The notes below the pieces were generated by a model. It was not told the origin of the DNA. It did not search any database and was given only the letters and a program-made list of their open reading frames with translations. The translations under genes and the position numbers were made by a program. From contig NZ_DF238917.1 of NCBI RefSeq assembly GCF_000400995.2, positions 1 to 36,615 of the forward strand: a stretch of 36,615 nt of DNA, given 5' to 3'. The first letter of the stretch is position 1. Each line of letters begins with the position of its first letter. Shown here piece after piece: positions 16,388 to 25,658 of the stretch. Origin of the DNA: Acidovorax sp. MR-S7 (GTDB taxonomy: Bacteria; Pseudomonadota; Gammaproteobacteria; Burkholderiales; Burkholderiaceae_C).

Positions 16388-16425
16388 GTGAGAAATGCTA
16401 CCCCTGCACGTGAAGCATTTTCACG
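16388..16425. promoter_or_regulatory. Candidate LysR operator upstream of lctP
   Basis: CGTGAAGCATTTTCACG (16409-16425) is a 6-bp inverted repeat with a 5-nt centre and contains T-N11-A (16411 to 16423), the general form of LysR-type binding sites. It overlaps a wider inverted repeat, GTGAGAAATGCT (16388-16399) against AGCATTTTCAC (16414-16424), 11 of 12 matching. It sits about 136 bp before the lctP ATG and just beyond the stop of the adjacent LysR gene. Confidence 0.45.
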
Positions 16426-16467
16426 CCGCAGCGCCGCCGTGGCGGGCGGACCTGCAACCTGCGGTAA

Positions 16468-17364
16468 CTACGCGGCGTCCGGCACGGCCAGCGCGCGCGG
16501 CAGCCAGTCCACGAAGGCCGCGCATTCCCAGCGCTCGAGCGCACCCGGTCGCCAGCACAGGTAGTAGTCGTGCGGCGAAGGCACGCTGCGCGGCGACAGC
16601 CGCACGAGCCGGCCGCTGTCGAGCCACGCCCGCCCCAGGCGCAGGCGCAGCAGCGCCACGCCGAAGCCGGCCACGGCCGCGTCCCACACCAGCCCCAGGT
16701 CGTTGAACTGGCTGCCCACCGTGGGCTCGGGCTGCGTGATGCCGCAGGCCCTGAACCAGGTGCGCCAAGGCTCCAGCGGCGAGCGGATCAGGCGCGCGCG
16801 CGCCACCGCCTCGTCGGTGGAGAAGTCGCCCAGCGCGCCCGCCTCGCCCAGGTATTCCGGGCTGCAGACGGGGCAGACCTCGTCGCCCAGCAGGTGCATG
16901 GACTCGCGCTCGGGGAAATGGCCGGAGCCGAAGCGCAGCTCGATGTCGGCCTCCTCGGCCATCACGTTGTGCACCGGGATCGCCACCTGCAGCATCAGCT
17001 CGATGTCCGGGTAGGCCTCGCGGAAGCGCGCGATCCGCGGCAGCAGCAGTTCGCGCGAAAACGTGGGCGTGACCGCCACGCGCAGCCGCGCGGCGCTGGG
17101 CGCCGGCGTCGCGCCCGGCAGCTGCTGCAGTACGGCGATGGCCTCGCGCACCCGCGCGATGTAGGCCGCGCCCGCCGGGCTCAGGCTGAAATCGCCGCGC
17201 GCGAACAGCTTCACGCCGAGCAGCACCTCCATCTGCCGGATGCGGTGGCTCACGGCGCTGGGCGTCACGTTCAGCTCGTGCGCCGCCAGCGTCACGCTGC
17301 GCAGCCGCGCCAGCGCCTCGAAAGCCAGCAGGCCCTGGATCGGCGGAATGCGCGGCGCGGACAT
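16468..17364 (-). CDS. LysR-family transcriptional regulator (GcvA-like)
   Basis: The product has 298 residues. The N-terminal winged helix-turn-helix is clear (LLAFEALARLRSVTLAAHEL, then NVTPSAVSHRIRQME). The C-terminal effector domain follows (LRVAVTPTFSRELLLPRI). The opening PPIQGLLAFEA and the VSHRIRQ recognition helix resemble the GcvA/AmpR subgroup. It begins 7 bp after the mnmA stop, so the two are probably cotranscribed. It precedes lctP on the same strand; control of lctP is likely from position and from the T-N11-A site between them, but this is an inference. The effector is unknown. Confidence 0.88.
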   Translation of the reverse strand: MSAPRIPPIQGLLAFEALARLRSVTLAAHELNVTPSAVSHRIRQMEVLLGVKLFARGDFSLSPAGAAYIARVREAIAVLQQLPGATPAPSAARLRVAVTPTFSRELLLPRIARFREAYPDIELMLQVAIPVHNVMAEEADIELRFGSGHFPERESMHLLGDEVCPVCSPEYLGEAGALGDFSTDEAVARARLIRSPLEPWRTWFRACGITQPEPTVGSQFNDLGLVWDAAVAGFGVALLRLRLGRAWLDSGRLVRLSPRSVPSPHDYYLCWRPGALERWECAAFVDWLPRALAVPDAA

Positions 17365-17371
17365 CGGAGCC

Positions 17372-18484
17372 CTAGGCGTCGGCCGACGCGATCACGCCGC
17401 CGCCCAGGCAGACCTCGCCGTCGTAGAGCACGGCGGACTGCCCCGGCGTCACCGCCCACTGGGCCTCGGAGAACCGCAGCGCGAAGGCCTCGGCCCCATG
17501 CGCGCCGAAGGTGCAGGCCGCGTCCTGCTGGCGGTAGCGCGTCTTGGCGGCCAGCTCGGTGACCGCGGGCGGCATGCCCGCCACCCAGCTCGCGTCGCCC
17601 GCCACCAGCGTGTGCGACAGCAGCCAGGGGTGGTCGTGCCCCTGCACCACGCGCAAGGTGTTGGTCTCCAGCTCCTTGCGCGCCACGAACCACGGCGCGT
17701 GGTCGCCCGCGCCGCGCTGGGCGCCCTTCTCCTTGACCCCGCCGATCCCCAGGCCCTGGCGCTGGCCCAGCGTGTAGAACGACAGGCCCACGTGCTGGCC
17801 CAGCGTGCGCCCCCGGTCGTCGAAGATGGGGCCGGGCTCCCGGGAGATGTAGCGGTTGAGGAACTCGCGGAACGGCCGCTCGCCGATAAAGCAGATGCCG
17901 GTCGAATCCTTCTTCTTCGCGTTGGGCAGCCGGATCTCCTCGGCGATGCGGCGCACCTCGGTCTTGTGCAGCTCGCCTACCGGAAACAGCGTCTTGGAGA
18001 GCTGCGCCTGGTTGAGGCGGTGCAGGAAGTAGCTCTGGTCCTTGGCCGGGTCCAGCCCCTTGAGCAGCTCGAACAGGCCCGTCGCCGGGTTCTGCCGCAC
18101 GCGCGCGTAGTGCCCCGTGGCGATCTTCTCGGCGCCCAGGCGCATGGCGTGGTCCAGGAAGGCCTTGAACTTGATCTCGGCGTTGCACAACACGTCGGGG
18201 TTGGGCGTGCGGCCCGCCTGGTATTCGCGCAGGAACTCGGCGAACACGCGGTCCTTGTAGTCGGCCGCGAAGTTCACGTGCTCGATCTCGATGCCGATCA
18301 CATCGGCCACGGCGGCGGCGTCCACGAAGTCGATGTTGGACGAGCAGTATTCGCTGTCGTCGTCATCCTCCCAGTTCTTCATGAAGATGCCGACGACCTC
18401 GTGGCCCTGCTGTTTCAGAAGATAGGCCGTGACGGCGGAATCGACTCCGCCGGACAGGCCCACGACGACACGTTGCTTGCTCAT
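17372..18484 (-). CDS. mnmA: tRNA-specific 2-thiouridylase MnmA
   Basis: MnmA makes the 2-thio group of uridine 34 in tRNAs for Lys, Glu and Gln, using ATP and sulfur relayed from the cysteine desulfurase. The 370-residue product has the PP-loop SGGVDS at 11-16, the catalytic Cys100 in [12 protein letters not shown] and the second Cys198 in [13 protein letters not shown], both at the expected positions. The C-terminal barrel domain ends with [21 protein letters not shown] lies about 15 nt before the ATG on the minus strand and could be a -10 box giving a very short leader; no matching -35 is evident. It is divergent from a second LysR gene 44 bp away. Confidence 0.96.
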   Translation of the reverse strand: MSKQRVVVGLSGGVDSAVTAYLLKQQGHEVVGIFMKNWEDDDDSEYCSSNIDFVDAAAVADVIGIEIEHVNFAADYKDRVFAEFLREYQAGRTPNPDVLCNAEIKFKAFLDHAMRLGAEKIATGHYARVRQNPATGLFELLKGLDPAKDQSYFLHRLNQAQLSKTLFPVGELHKTEVRRIAEEIRLPNAKKKDSTGICFIGERPFREFLNRYISREPGPIFDDRGRTLGQHVGLSFYTLGQRQGLGIGGVKEKGAQRGAGDHAPWFVARKELETNTLRVVQGHDHPWLLSHTLVAGDASWVAGMPPAVTELAAKTRYRQQDAACTFGAHGAEAFALRFSEAQWAVTPGQSAVLYDGEVCLGGGVIASADA

Positions 18485-18528
18485 ATAGGTGTGCGATTAT
18501 CCCAGCCCCTCCTTCCACCCGGTGCCCC

Positions 18529-19485
18529 ATGGAACTGCGACAGCTGCGCTACTTCGTCCACGTCGTCGAACGCGGCTCCATGAGCCGCGCGGCGCTCGAT
18601 CTGGACATGGTGCAGTCCGCCCTGAGCCAGCAGATCACGCGGCTGGAGGGCGAGCTGGCCACGCGCCTGCTGCACCGCACGCCGCGCGGCGTGGCGCCCA
18701 CCGAGGCCGGCGTGGCCTTCTACCGCGAGGCGCAGCTGACGCTGCGCCATGCCGAGCAGGCCGTGCGCGCGGCCCAGCAGGCGCGGCTGTCGGGCAGCGT
18801 GAGCGTGGGGCTGGCGCCCACCACCTCGGCGGTGCTGGGCCTGCCGCTGATGCGCGCGATGCGCGAGCGCTATCCGGACGTGCGGCTGCACATGGTCGAG
18901 GGCATGTCAGGCCACCTCACGGCCATGCTCAACGCGCGCGAGCTGGACCTGGCCGTGCTGTTCGACACGCGGCTGCACCCCGGCGGGCAGACCGGCGGCG
19001 GGCGGCACTGGGAGATCCTGCCGCTGCTGGAGGAAGACCTGTTCCTGATCCGCGGCCACGGCGCGCCGGCCCTGCCGGCCACCGTGACCGCGCAGGACCT
19101 GGCCGACGAGCCACTGATCCTGCCCACCGGGCCCCACGGCCTGCGCAGCACGCTGGACACCGCCTTCGCCCGCGCCCGCGTGGCGCCGCGCGTGGTGCTG
19201 GAGGTGGATTCGCTCGCCATGGTGATGGCCGCCGTGGACGCGGGCCTGGGCTCCACGCTGCAGCCCTGGGCCGCCATGGGCCGCTACCCGGACGCGGCCC
19301 AGCGCTTTCGCTGGGCGCGTCTGTCCGACGACCAGGCTAGGCGCGTGAACCTTCTGTGCAGCCTGTCGGACGACGAACTCTCGCCCGCAGCGCTGGCCAC
19401 GCGCGTGGTGCTGGCCGACTGCGTGCGCACCCTGGTGGAGGCAGGGCAATGGGTGGGCACCACGCTCATGGCTGCGCCGGATTGA
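18529..19485 (+). CDS. LysR-family transcriptional regulator (Nac/CynR-like)
   Basis: The product has 318 residues. The N-terminal helix-turn-helix is typical (MELRQLRYFVHVVERGSMSR, ... QSALSQQITRLEGELATRLL). The effector domain begins near VSVGLAPTTSAVLGLPLM. The opening ELRQLRYFV and the SALSQQITRLE recognition helix resemble the nitrogen-assimilation-control (Nac) branch. The promoter must lie in the 44-bp gap shared with mnmA. The stop is only 5 bp from the convergent hsdR stop. The gene points toward the tcu/Bug cluster 8.5 kb downstream, so it may once have regulated that cluster before the restriction cassette arrived, but no site supports this. Confidence 0.88.
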   Translation: MELRQLRYFVHVVERGSMSRAALDLDMVQSALSQQITRLEGELATRLLHRTPRGVAPTEAGVAFYREAQLTLRHAEQAVRAAQQARLSGSVSVGLAPTTSAVLGLPLMRAMRERYPDVRLHMVEGMSGHLTAMLNARELDLAVLFDTRLHPGGQTGGGRHWEILPLLEEDLFLIRGHGAPALPATVTAQDLADEPLILPTGPHGLRSTLDTAFARARVAPRVVLEVDSLAMVMAAVDAGLGSTLQPWAAMGRYPDAAQRFRWARLSDDQARRVNLLCSLSDDELSPAALATRVVLADCVRTLVEAGQWVGTTLMAAPD

Positions 19486-19490
19486 CGGCA

Positions 19491-22400
19491 TCAGTGAATC
19501 ATCGGAGCGCCGCCTTGGGTATAAATGTGTGCAAACACCGCCCCGGCTTTTAGGCTGATCTCGTCAGCGTCGTATGCGCCCGAAGGCAGAAACTCGAAAA
19601 GGTGCTTGATGATCTCGGCCTTTACCTGGGCTTGCGCCGTGGCCTTTTCGCGCCAGTGGTCAATTTGCAGCCTGCCTGAATTCAGCTTGGCCAGCAGTTC
19701 CTTGGCCACCTGCTTGATCGCCTCGCGGTCCTTCCTGGTGAGCGCGTCTTTTTGCAGCAGGTCGAACACTGCCAGTTGCTGCTCGCTCTCCAGCCCTTCG
19801 CGCAGATAACGCCGCTCTTCCTCGCTGCAACGGTCGTTGAAGGCGAACAAATCGTCCATCACCTTCTGGATTTCAGCGGCGTCCTTGTCCTTGTTGTACG
19901 TCTGCACGATCTCCTGGTAGCGCTCATACAGATCGACCCGCGTCGGGTTGGCTGCCACCATCGCCGCCAGCCGCTGCTCGATCTTCTCCATCAGGTTCAT
20001 TGCCGCCACGTTCTTGAACGGCGTTTTCTCGAACTCGGCGCGTAAGCGTGTGAAGTCGATGTTGGAAAGGTTGAAGCGCTGCACGGGCTGCCGCACGACC
20101 AGCGGCTCGGTAGCCACCGCGACATCGACCACGTCATACAGATCCTGCAACAACGCACTCACGTCGGGAGCGACCCGTGCATCCCGCAATTTGTTGTAGA
20201 TGGCCGCCAGCGCGCCCTCCTCGGCGTCGTGCGCAAACAGGCCAGGATGCGGAAACAGGCCCCGATGCCGCGCCTGCGCGTCCTCCACGATGACCTGATA
20301 GGTCTTGCGGCGCTCGTCGCTTTCGCACAGCAGGTTCACCGCCTCCAGAATCCTGTGCTGCTTGTCGAAGCCGGTGGCCGCAATCAACGCATCGAGGTCA
20401 TAGCCCAGGTCGCCCAGAAATTCGCGCCCGGCCTTCAGGCTGTCGGCGTATTCGGTCAGCGCCTCGGTATCGTCGCGCACCGTGTCCTGCTCGGCTTCGC
20501 CCTTGCCGGTGCCCGCGCGGTCGCCTTGCGCAAACGTCGCCAGCGCCCGGCGCAGGCTGCGGATCATGCCGTTGTAGTCGATGATCAGGCCGTGCTTCTT
20601 GCCGCCGCCCACGCGGTTCACGCGGGCAATGGCCTGCATCAGCGTGTGGCCCTGCATGGGCTTGTCCAGGTACAGCGTGGCCAGGCTCTTCACGTCGAAG
20701 CCGGTCAGCCACATCGCACAGACGATAGCCACGCGAAACGGGTGCTCGGCCTTCTTGAACTCCTTTTCCAGATCGCGCTTGACCATCTTCGCGCGGTGCG
20801 GCCGGATGTCCAGCGGCTCATCGCGAAAGTTCTTCCACTTGGCGAACTCGGCCACCTCGCCCTGCTCCTGCGAGACGACCACGCAAATTTCGGTGGCACG
20901 CATCCAGTCCACCTGCGCGCGCCGCTGCTTGAGCAAGGGCGTGAACGGCTTGCCCTTGGCAGCAAACAGCACCTCGTCGGCCAGCACGGCCTGGTGAAGC
21001 TGCTCGGTCTGCTCCTGCCACTTGGCGGCGATCAGGTCGTGCATCTTCACGCAGGTGATCTTGTCCAGGCACACCATCAGCGCCTTGCCGCCACCGGGTT
21101 CCGCCACGCGCCAGCGCTGGTGAAAGTGCGCTACGAAATCCGCCGCCACCTTGTCCAGCCGCGTGGGCGAGGTCAGGATGGGGTAGTCGCGCGCCAGTTC
21201 GCGGTAGAGCTTGTCTTCCTTCTCGTCTGTCCACGGGTCGTCCAGCGTGGCGGCTTGTTTGGCAGCCTCGATGTGCCGGCCGATGCGCTCGCTCACCTGG
21301 GGATCGACGATCTTCAGCTTCTCGCCCGCGTTCTCGTAGAACAGCGGCAGCGTCGCGCCGTCGGCCACGGCGCGCTGGAAATCGTAGATGGACACATAGT
21401 CGCCGAACACCTGGCGCGTGAGCTGCTTTTCCGCCGCCTCGATCAGCGGCGTGCCGGTGAAGCCCAGAAACTTGGCGCGCGGCAGGCCCTTGCGCATGTT
21501 CAGCGCCAGCCGCCCGTACTGCGTGCGGTGCGCCTCGTCGCTGATGACGATGATGTCCTCGCGTTCCGAATACGCCTGCGTCACCCGCTCGCGGTACTTC
21601 TGAATCAGCCCGAATACGTAGCGCCGGTTCTGTTCGCGCAGCATGGCGCGCAGGGCCGCGCCGTTTTTGGCCTGATCGGTCTTGCTGTTGGCACGCCCGC
21701 AGTTCGTATAGGTGGAAGCAATCTGCTCGTCCAGTTCCGTGCGGTCGGTAATGACCACGAACGTCCACGCCGCCGACAGCTTGCGGTGGATTTTCTCGGT
21801 CAGAAACACCATCGAATACGACTTGCCCGAACCCTGCGTGTGCCAGAACACGCCCAGTTGCCCCACATCCACCTCGGCCATGACCTTCGGGTCGGTGGAA
21901 GTCAGCCGCTCGATGACGCGGTTCACACCCAGGTACTGGTGATTGCGCGCCACGATCTTGCTCACCGCGCCCTCGCTGGCGTCGAACAGGATGAAGTTCT
22001 CCACGATGTCCAGCAGGCGGCGCTGCTCCAGCATGCCCTCCAGCAGGATAGGCAGCAGCGGCTGGTCCTTGGCCGGTTCCGGGTCATCTTCATGAAGCCG
22101 CTTCCAGCGGTAGAAATGCTCCTTGGTCGAAGTCAGCGAGCCGTACTGCGCATCGTGCCCGTTGGAGATGAGCACCAGCGCATTCCAGTGGAACAGATGC
22201 GGGATGGTGTCCAGATAGTCGGCGTAGTTCTTCTTGTAGGCGCTGTCGATGTGCGCCTCGAAGCGCTTGAGTTCGATGAACACCAGCGGCAGGCCGTTGA
22301 CGAAGCCGATCACGTCTGGCCGCCGCAGCCACAGCCGCCCGCGCACCCACAGCTCGCGCACGGCCAGATAGCGGTTGTTGCCAGGCTCGTCGAAGTCGAT

Positions 22401-22766
22401 CAGCCGCAGCCGCCTGTCCACCCGGCGGCCTGCCTTGTCCTTGAACTGCACCGGCACGCCGTCGCGCAGCAGCTTGTATTTCTCCTCGTTCTTGGCAATG
22501 AAGCCCTTGGTGATGTCGTCCTGCACCACCTGTGCCAGCGCGTCACCGTAGGCCGCATCCGGCAGGCCGGGGTTCAGGCGCTTCAGCGCAGCCAGCACCT
22601 CGCGCGTGAGCACCACCTCGGTGTCGTCCTTGCGGCCCAGCAGGCTGTCCGGCCCGAAGTCCTCCTCGTCCTGCGCGAACACGCTCTGCCAGCCGAGTTC
22701 CTTTTCCAGAAACTCGGCGGTGGGGGCCTGGATCAGCAGGTCTTCGGAATAGTCCTTTTTGGCCAC
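19491..22766 (-). CDS. hsdR: Type I restriction enzyme, R subunit HsdR
   Basis: HsdR is the ATP-driven translocase and nuclease subunit of a type I restriction-modification complex. The 1091-residue product has a PD-(D/E)XK nuclease (Asp151, then Glu165-Leu-Lys167 in LVFIELKR), Walker A HTQGSGKS at 309-316, DEAH at 410-413 (VISDEAHRTQYG), TGTP at 437-440 and later helicase motifs (LTGFDVKSLATLYLDKP; MQAIARVNR). The C-terminal helical part contacts the methylase. All catalytic motifs are intact. The start is GTG 22766, overlapping the TAG of the upstream PIN-like gene by one base, so it is translationally coupled to that gene rather than directly to hsdS. Confidence 0.95.
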   Translation of the reverse strand: MAKKDYSEDLLIQAPTAEFLEKELGWQSVFAQDEEDFGPDSLLGRKDDTEVVLTREVLAALKRLNPGLPDAAYGDALAQVVQDDITKGFIAKNEEKYKLLRDGVPVQFKDKAGRRVDRRLRLIDFDEPGNNRYLAVRELWVRGRLWLRRPDVIGFVNGLPLVFIELKRFEAHIDSAYKKNYADYLDTIPHLFHWNALVLISNGHDAQYGSLTSTKEHFYRWKRLHEDDPEPAKDQPLLPILLEGMLEQRRLLDIVENFILFDASEGAVSKIVARNHQYLGVNRVIERLTSTDPKVMAEVDVGQLGVFWHTQGSGKSYSMVFLTEKIHRKLSAAWTFVVITDRTELDEQIASTYTNCGRANSKTDQAKNGAALRAMLREQNRRYVFGLIQKYRERVTQAYSEREDIIVISDEAHRTQYGRLALNMRKGLPRAKFLGFTGTPLIEAAEKQLTRQVFGDYVSIYDFQRAVADGATLPLFYENAGEKLKIVDPQVSERIGRHIEAAKQAATLDDPWTDEKEDKLYRELARDYPILTSPTRLDKVAADFVAHFHQRWRVAEPGGGKALMVCLDKITCVKMHDLIAAKWQEQTEQLHQAVLADEVLFAAKGKPFTPLLKQRRAQVDWMRATEICVVVSQEQGEVAEFAKWKNFRDEPLDIRPHRAKMVKRDLEKEFKKAEHPFRVAIVCAMWLTGFDVKSLATLYLDKPMQGHTLMQAIARVNRVGGGKKHGLIIDYNGMIRSLRRALATFAQGDRAGTGKGEAEQDTVRDDTEALTEYADSLKAGREFLGDLGYDLDALIAATGFDKQHRILEAVNLLCESDERRKTYQVIVEDAQARHRGLFPHPGLFAHDAEEGALAAIYNKLRDARVAPDVSALLQDLYDVVDVAVATEPLVVRQPVQRFNLSNIDFTRLRAEFEKTPFKNVAAMNLMEKIEQRLAAMVAANPTRVDLYERYQEIVQTYNKDKDAAEIQKVMDDLFAFNDRCSEEERRYLREGLESEQQLAVFDLLQKDALTRKDREAIKQVAKELLAKLNSGRLQIDHWREKATAQAQVKAEIIKHLFEFLPSGAYDADEISLKAGAVFAHIYTQGGAPMIH

Positions 22767-23260
22767 TATGCTGCCGCCCCCAGCACGAAACGCGCCCTCT
22801 CGATGCGCAACATCTGATAGGGCGTCATGAAACGCACGCCCAGGCCCACGCAGGCATTGGGTATCTTGATACGCCCCGGCGAGGTCGCTGGCGTCTCATT
22901 CGTCACCAACACATGGCCACCAGCGAGCGCATGCGCCACCAGATAAAAATCTGCGGCCTGCAAGAACGTATTGATGGCGGCAGGCGTGTAGTGCTGCCCG
23001 GTCGCCCAGGCACTGACCTGGCCGAACTGCGCTGCCAGCGCCGCATGGGTACGGCGGAACAAGCCGTCGCCCCGGTCACTGGCCCAGGCCGAAAGCTCGT
23101 CAGCCCCCGCCGCGATCTCGTCGGCCACCTTGTCGATGCTGAAGACAGCGCCTGTATTCACCTGATGGACCAGCCAGTCCCAAAACGCCGGACAAAAATC
23201 CAGGCCGTAGTGCAGGTTCTTGGCAGCCATGAACACATTGGCGTCCAGCAGATAACTCAT
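22766..23260 (-). CDS. DUF4411 PIN-like protein (putative toxin)
   Basis: The 164-residue product begins MSYLLDANVFMAAKNLHYG. The early Asp6 in LLDAN, acidic residues in the next helix (DKVADEIAAGADEL) and a later block HVLVTNETPA fit the PIN-like nuclease fold of the DUF4411 family. Such proteins are predicted ribonuclease toxins and are often encoded beside ImmA/IrrE-type proteins. Here the upstream neighbour is exactly that, with a 4-bp ATGA overlap. The downstream neighbour is hsdR with a 1-bp overlap. The pair therefore sits inside a restriction operon. Family assignment is by pattern recognition; toxicity is an inference. Confidence 0.75.
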   Translation of the reverse strand: MSYLLDANVFMAAKNLHYGLDFCPAFWDWLVHQVNTGAVFSIDKVADEIAAGADELSAWASDRGDGLFRRTHAALAAQFGQVSAWATGQHYTPAAINTFLQAADFYLVAHALAGGHVLVTNETPATSPGRIKIPNACVGLGVRFMTPYQMLRIERARFVLGAAA

Positions 23261-24411
23261 GGTGTGACCACTCCCAGTTCACGCGCCGCCTCATGGAAAG
23301 TCGCCGTCTTGCGCAGGCCCAGCATCCGGAACGCTTCGGGAAACGAAGTCAGCCCTTCCAGCGTGCTGGACACGATGGCACGCGCAAAACGCTTGCTGGC
23401 GCGCGCGCCCAGCGAGCGGTAGAAATCACCGCCGCCACCGCTGCGTTGTTCCAGTTCGCGCAGCCGGGCCTGCTCCTCGCGGTAGTGCTGCCACAGCGTG
23501 GCCTGATCGACGAAGCCCGCGTCGAACAGGCGGCGCAAGGCAACGAGCGTACTGACCTTGAACTCGCGCGCCAGCCGCTGGATTTCGTCCGGGATCGGCA
23601 CATCGGAGCGGTACACCGCGCACAGCGCCTGCAAGGGCATCAGCAGCTCCGCCGCCACCTTGTTGCACCAACGCTCGGTCTGCTGTTCGGGCACCTGGCC
23701 TGCCTGCGTGTCCGACACGCCCGTCGCGCCCAGCCACACATGCGCCAGTTCATGCGCCAGAGTGAACATCTGCGCGGCCTTGCTGTCCGCGCCGTTCAGG
23801 AACACCAGCGGCGCAAGGTCATCGGCCAGCGCAAAGCCACGGAACTCACCCACATCCAACTTGCGATGGCTATTGCTGCCGACCACGGAACTGGTCATCA
23901 CCAGCACACCGGCGTCTTCAGCCTTGGCAATCAACTGGCGCAGCGCCTCCGCCCACGTTGGCAACTGGCGTCGCGCCTCGGCGTCCAGGCCCAGCGTCTC
24001 GCGCATCCGCTGCGCCACCGCCTCGGGCGTCTCCCGGCCATTCGCGCTGCCGACAAAGGCCAGTGGCGGCAGGCCATGCACGCGCGCGTAGTCCCGATAC
24101 CAATCCTGCCGCTGCTGGCACAGGTAGAGCGTGTCCAGCAGGGCGCTGCTGGGTTCAGCCAAAGCCTCGTCACGCACGGTGCGGAAGTCGGGCACCGGCA
24201 GTGCCAGCGCGGGCGGCTGGGGCAGGAAGAAATAGCCAAAGGCGGTATGTGTCAGGCGGGCGAAGTCTTCCAGTTGCTTGAGCGTGGGTTGCGCCTCACC
24301 CGTGAGCCACAACGGCCATTTGCGAAAGCGCGCGGCCACGTCTGCGTCGTGCAGGTGCGCACGCTGTGCGGCCCAGCGCAGCACGGGAATGGAGGCGGCA
24401 ACCGTGGTCAT
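23257..24411 (-). CDS. HTH / ImmA-IrrE family metallopeptidase (putative antitoxin)
   Basis: The 384-residue product has a short N-terminal helix-turn-helix-like region (about 1-65, with TLKQLEDFARLTHTAFGYF) and an ImmA/IrrE (COG2856, DUF955) zinc-peptidase domain. The zinc motif HELAH lies at 220-224 in FTLAHELAHVWLG, and a likely third ligand Glu255 is in KVAAELLMP. The family includes regulators that cleave a repressor or act as the antitoxin partner of a nuclease. It overlaps hsdS by 4 bp and the DUF4411 gene by 4 bp. The natural reading is a toxin-antitoxin-like module with the PIN-like protein; a role in controlling restriction is also possible. Confidence 0.82.
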   Translation of the reverse strand: MTTVAASIPVLRWAAQRAHLHDADVAARFRKWPLWLTGEAQPTLKQLEDFARLTHTAFGYFFLPQPPALALPVPDFRTVRDEALAEPSSALLDTLYLCQQRQDWYRDYARVHGLPPLAFVGSANGRETPEAVAQRMRETLGLDAEARRQLPTWAEALRQLIAKAEDAGVLVMTSSVVGSNSHRKLDVGEFRGFALADDLAPLVFLNGADSKAAQMFTLAHELAHVWLGATGVSDTQAGQVPEQQTERWCNKVAAELLMPLQALCAVYRSDVPIPDEIQRLAREFKVSTLVALRRLFDAGFVDQATLWQHYREEQARLRELEQRSGGGGDFYRSLGARASKRFARAIVSSTLEGLTSFPEAFRMLGLRKTATFHEAARELGVVTP

Positions 24412-25658
24412 ATCGCATTCTCCTCGGGCAAGGCGATGCTGGAAACGTCGAGTTGGCCGGACATGAGTTTGGGCAGGAGCAGGTCGCGGGCTTGGGCCAG
24501 GTTGCGATTTTGGAGCAGCAAGGTTTCAATCTGCTCAAAAACCGGTCGAACCTTGTCGCCAAATACGAGTGTGACATCCGCTTGCGGCAATATGAATGGA
24601 ATTGTCTTGAAGGTGTCAACGACGATGGCATCGAACACCCCACCGCTTGCCACTTGCTTGAAGTGCTCCACAGCCTCTCGAATTGCAAGAAAGAGGAACA
24701 ATCTGTCGTAGCCCGATTTCGGGGCAAGCGCGTAGCAGGACTGGTTCATGGCCATCGGCTTTTGCGCCAACGCAATTTTTCCCACAGTGCCGCGTGCTGT
24801 GATGAAAGTGGTGTCCTTCGGGTAAAGGCGGCTATTGCAGTTGGCAAGCCCCATATCCGTCAGCACTTTCTCAGTCGCCAGAACATAGAACGAATCCGGG
24901 CTGTCCTTGGGTGTGAAAAACGGAATATCACCTCCCCAGTAGTGTTCGACGCCGGTTTTCGGCGTTCCGCCACTGAGAACTGCGATGAAGTCGTACGCTT
25001 TGCCTGCTGCCCACCCCTGCGGCACGCCATCCACCACCGACACGGCCTCGTGACCGGGAAAGCGCAGATGCACGAACCACTCGCGGTAGAGCCGCCGAGC
25101 GGCGTCTTCGAGCAGGCCGATGCGGCGCTGGTTGGTGGCGATGAGGTCGTCGTAATTTGTGGCCACCATACGAATCGCCTTCTGCTGGCTCAAGTCAGGC
25201 AAGTGAACTTTTATCTCTTTCAGATCGCTTCCGCGAATTCCCTTAACCGCTGCGCCACCCACGATGGCTTGAATCTTGGAGCGCCCGACAGGCGAGCGGA
25301 AGTAGTTGAAATAGAACTCCGGGTCCGCTAACGACTGGTTCAGTCGAACCCGAATAATCGACGACTCAAAGGTCAGCGGCCCGGAAGGATCGCGGACGAT
25401 CGTGCATTTTCCCGCCCCTTCCTCAACCAAAGAACGGCGACCAAATAGTAAGTCGCCATCTGCGAGGCCGCTCTTTTCCATTTCGGCATCGGACATCTGA
25501 ATCAGCGACATGGGCTGATTGCCGATGCGATCAAACGCGAACATCTCCCCCATATTCACGATGGGCACGCCGCTACCGTGATGTTCCTTGCTCTTGTATA
25601 CGCCGTTCCGACTGGGCGTGGCATACAGCGACTCGAACGTGACCTCACACCACGTCAT
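24408..25658 (-). CDS. hsdS: Type I restriction specificity subunit HsdS
   Basis: HsdS sets the DNA target of both the methylase and the nuclease. The 416-residue product has the expected two halves: target-recognition domain 1, a helical spacer (LSQQKAIRMVATNYDDLIAT... RRLYREWFVHL, about 180-225), target-recognition domain 2 (from DGVPQGWAAGKAYDFIAVLS) and a second helical spacer (FEQIETLLLQNRNLAQARDL) leading to LLPKLMSGQLDV. The recognition parts are visibly richer in A+T than the neighbouring genes, as expected for sequence exchanged between strains. It overlaps hsdM and the ImmA-like gene by 4 bp each. The recognition site cannot be read from sequence. Confidence 0.94.
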   Translation of the reverse strand: MTWCEVTFESLYATPSRNGVYKSKEHHGSGVPIVNMGEMFAFDRIGNQPMSLIQMSDAEMEKSGLADGDLLFGRRSLVEEGAGKCTIVRDPSGPLTFESSIIRVRLNQSLADPEFYFNYFRSPVGRSKIQAIVGGAAVKGIRGSDLKEIKVHLPDLSQQKAIRMVATNYDDLIATNQRRIGLLEDAARRLYREWFVHLRFPGHEAVSVVDGVPQGWAAGKAYDFIAVLSGGTPKTGVEHYWGGDIPFFTPKDSPDSFYVLATEKVLTDMGLANCNSRLYPKDTTFITARGTVGKIALAQKPMAMNQSCYALAPKSGYDRLFLFLAIREAVEHFKQVASGGVFDAIVVDTFKTIPFILPQADVTLVFGDKVRPVFEQIETLLLQNRNLAQARDLLLPKLMSGQLDVSSIALPEENAI

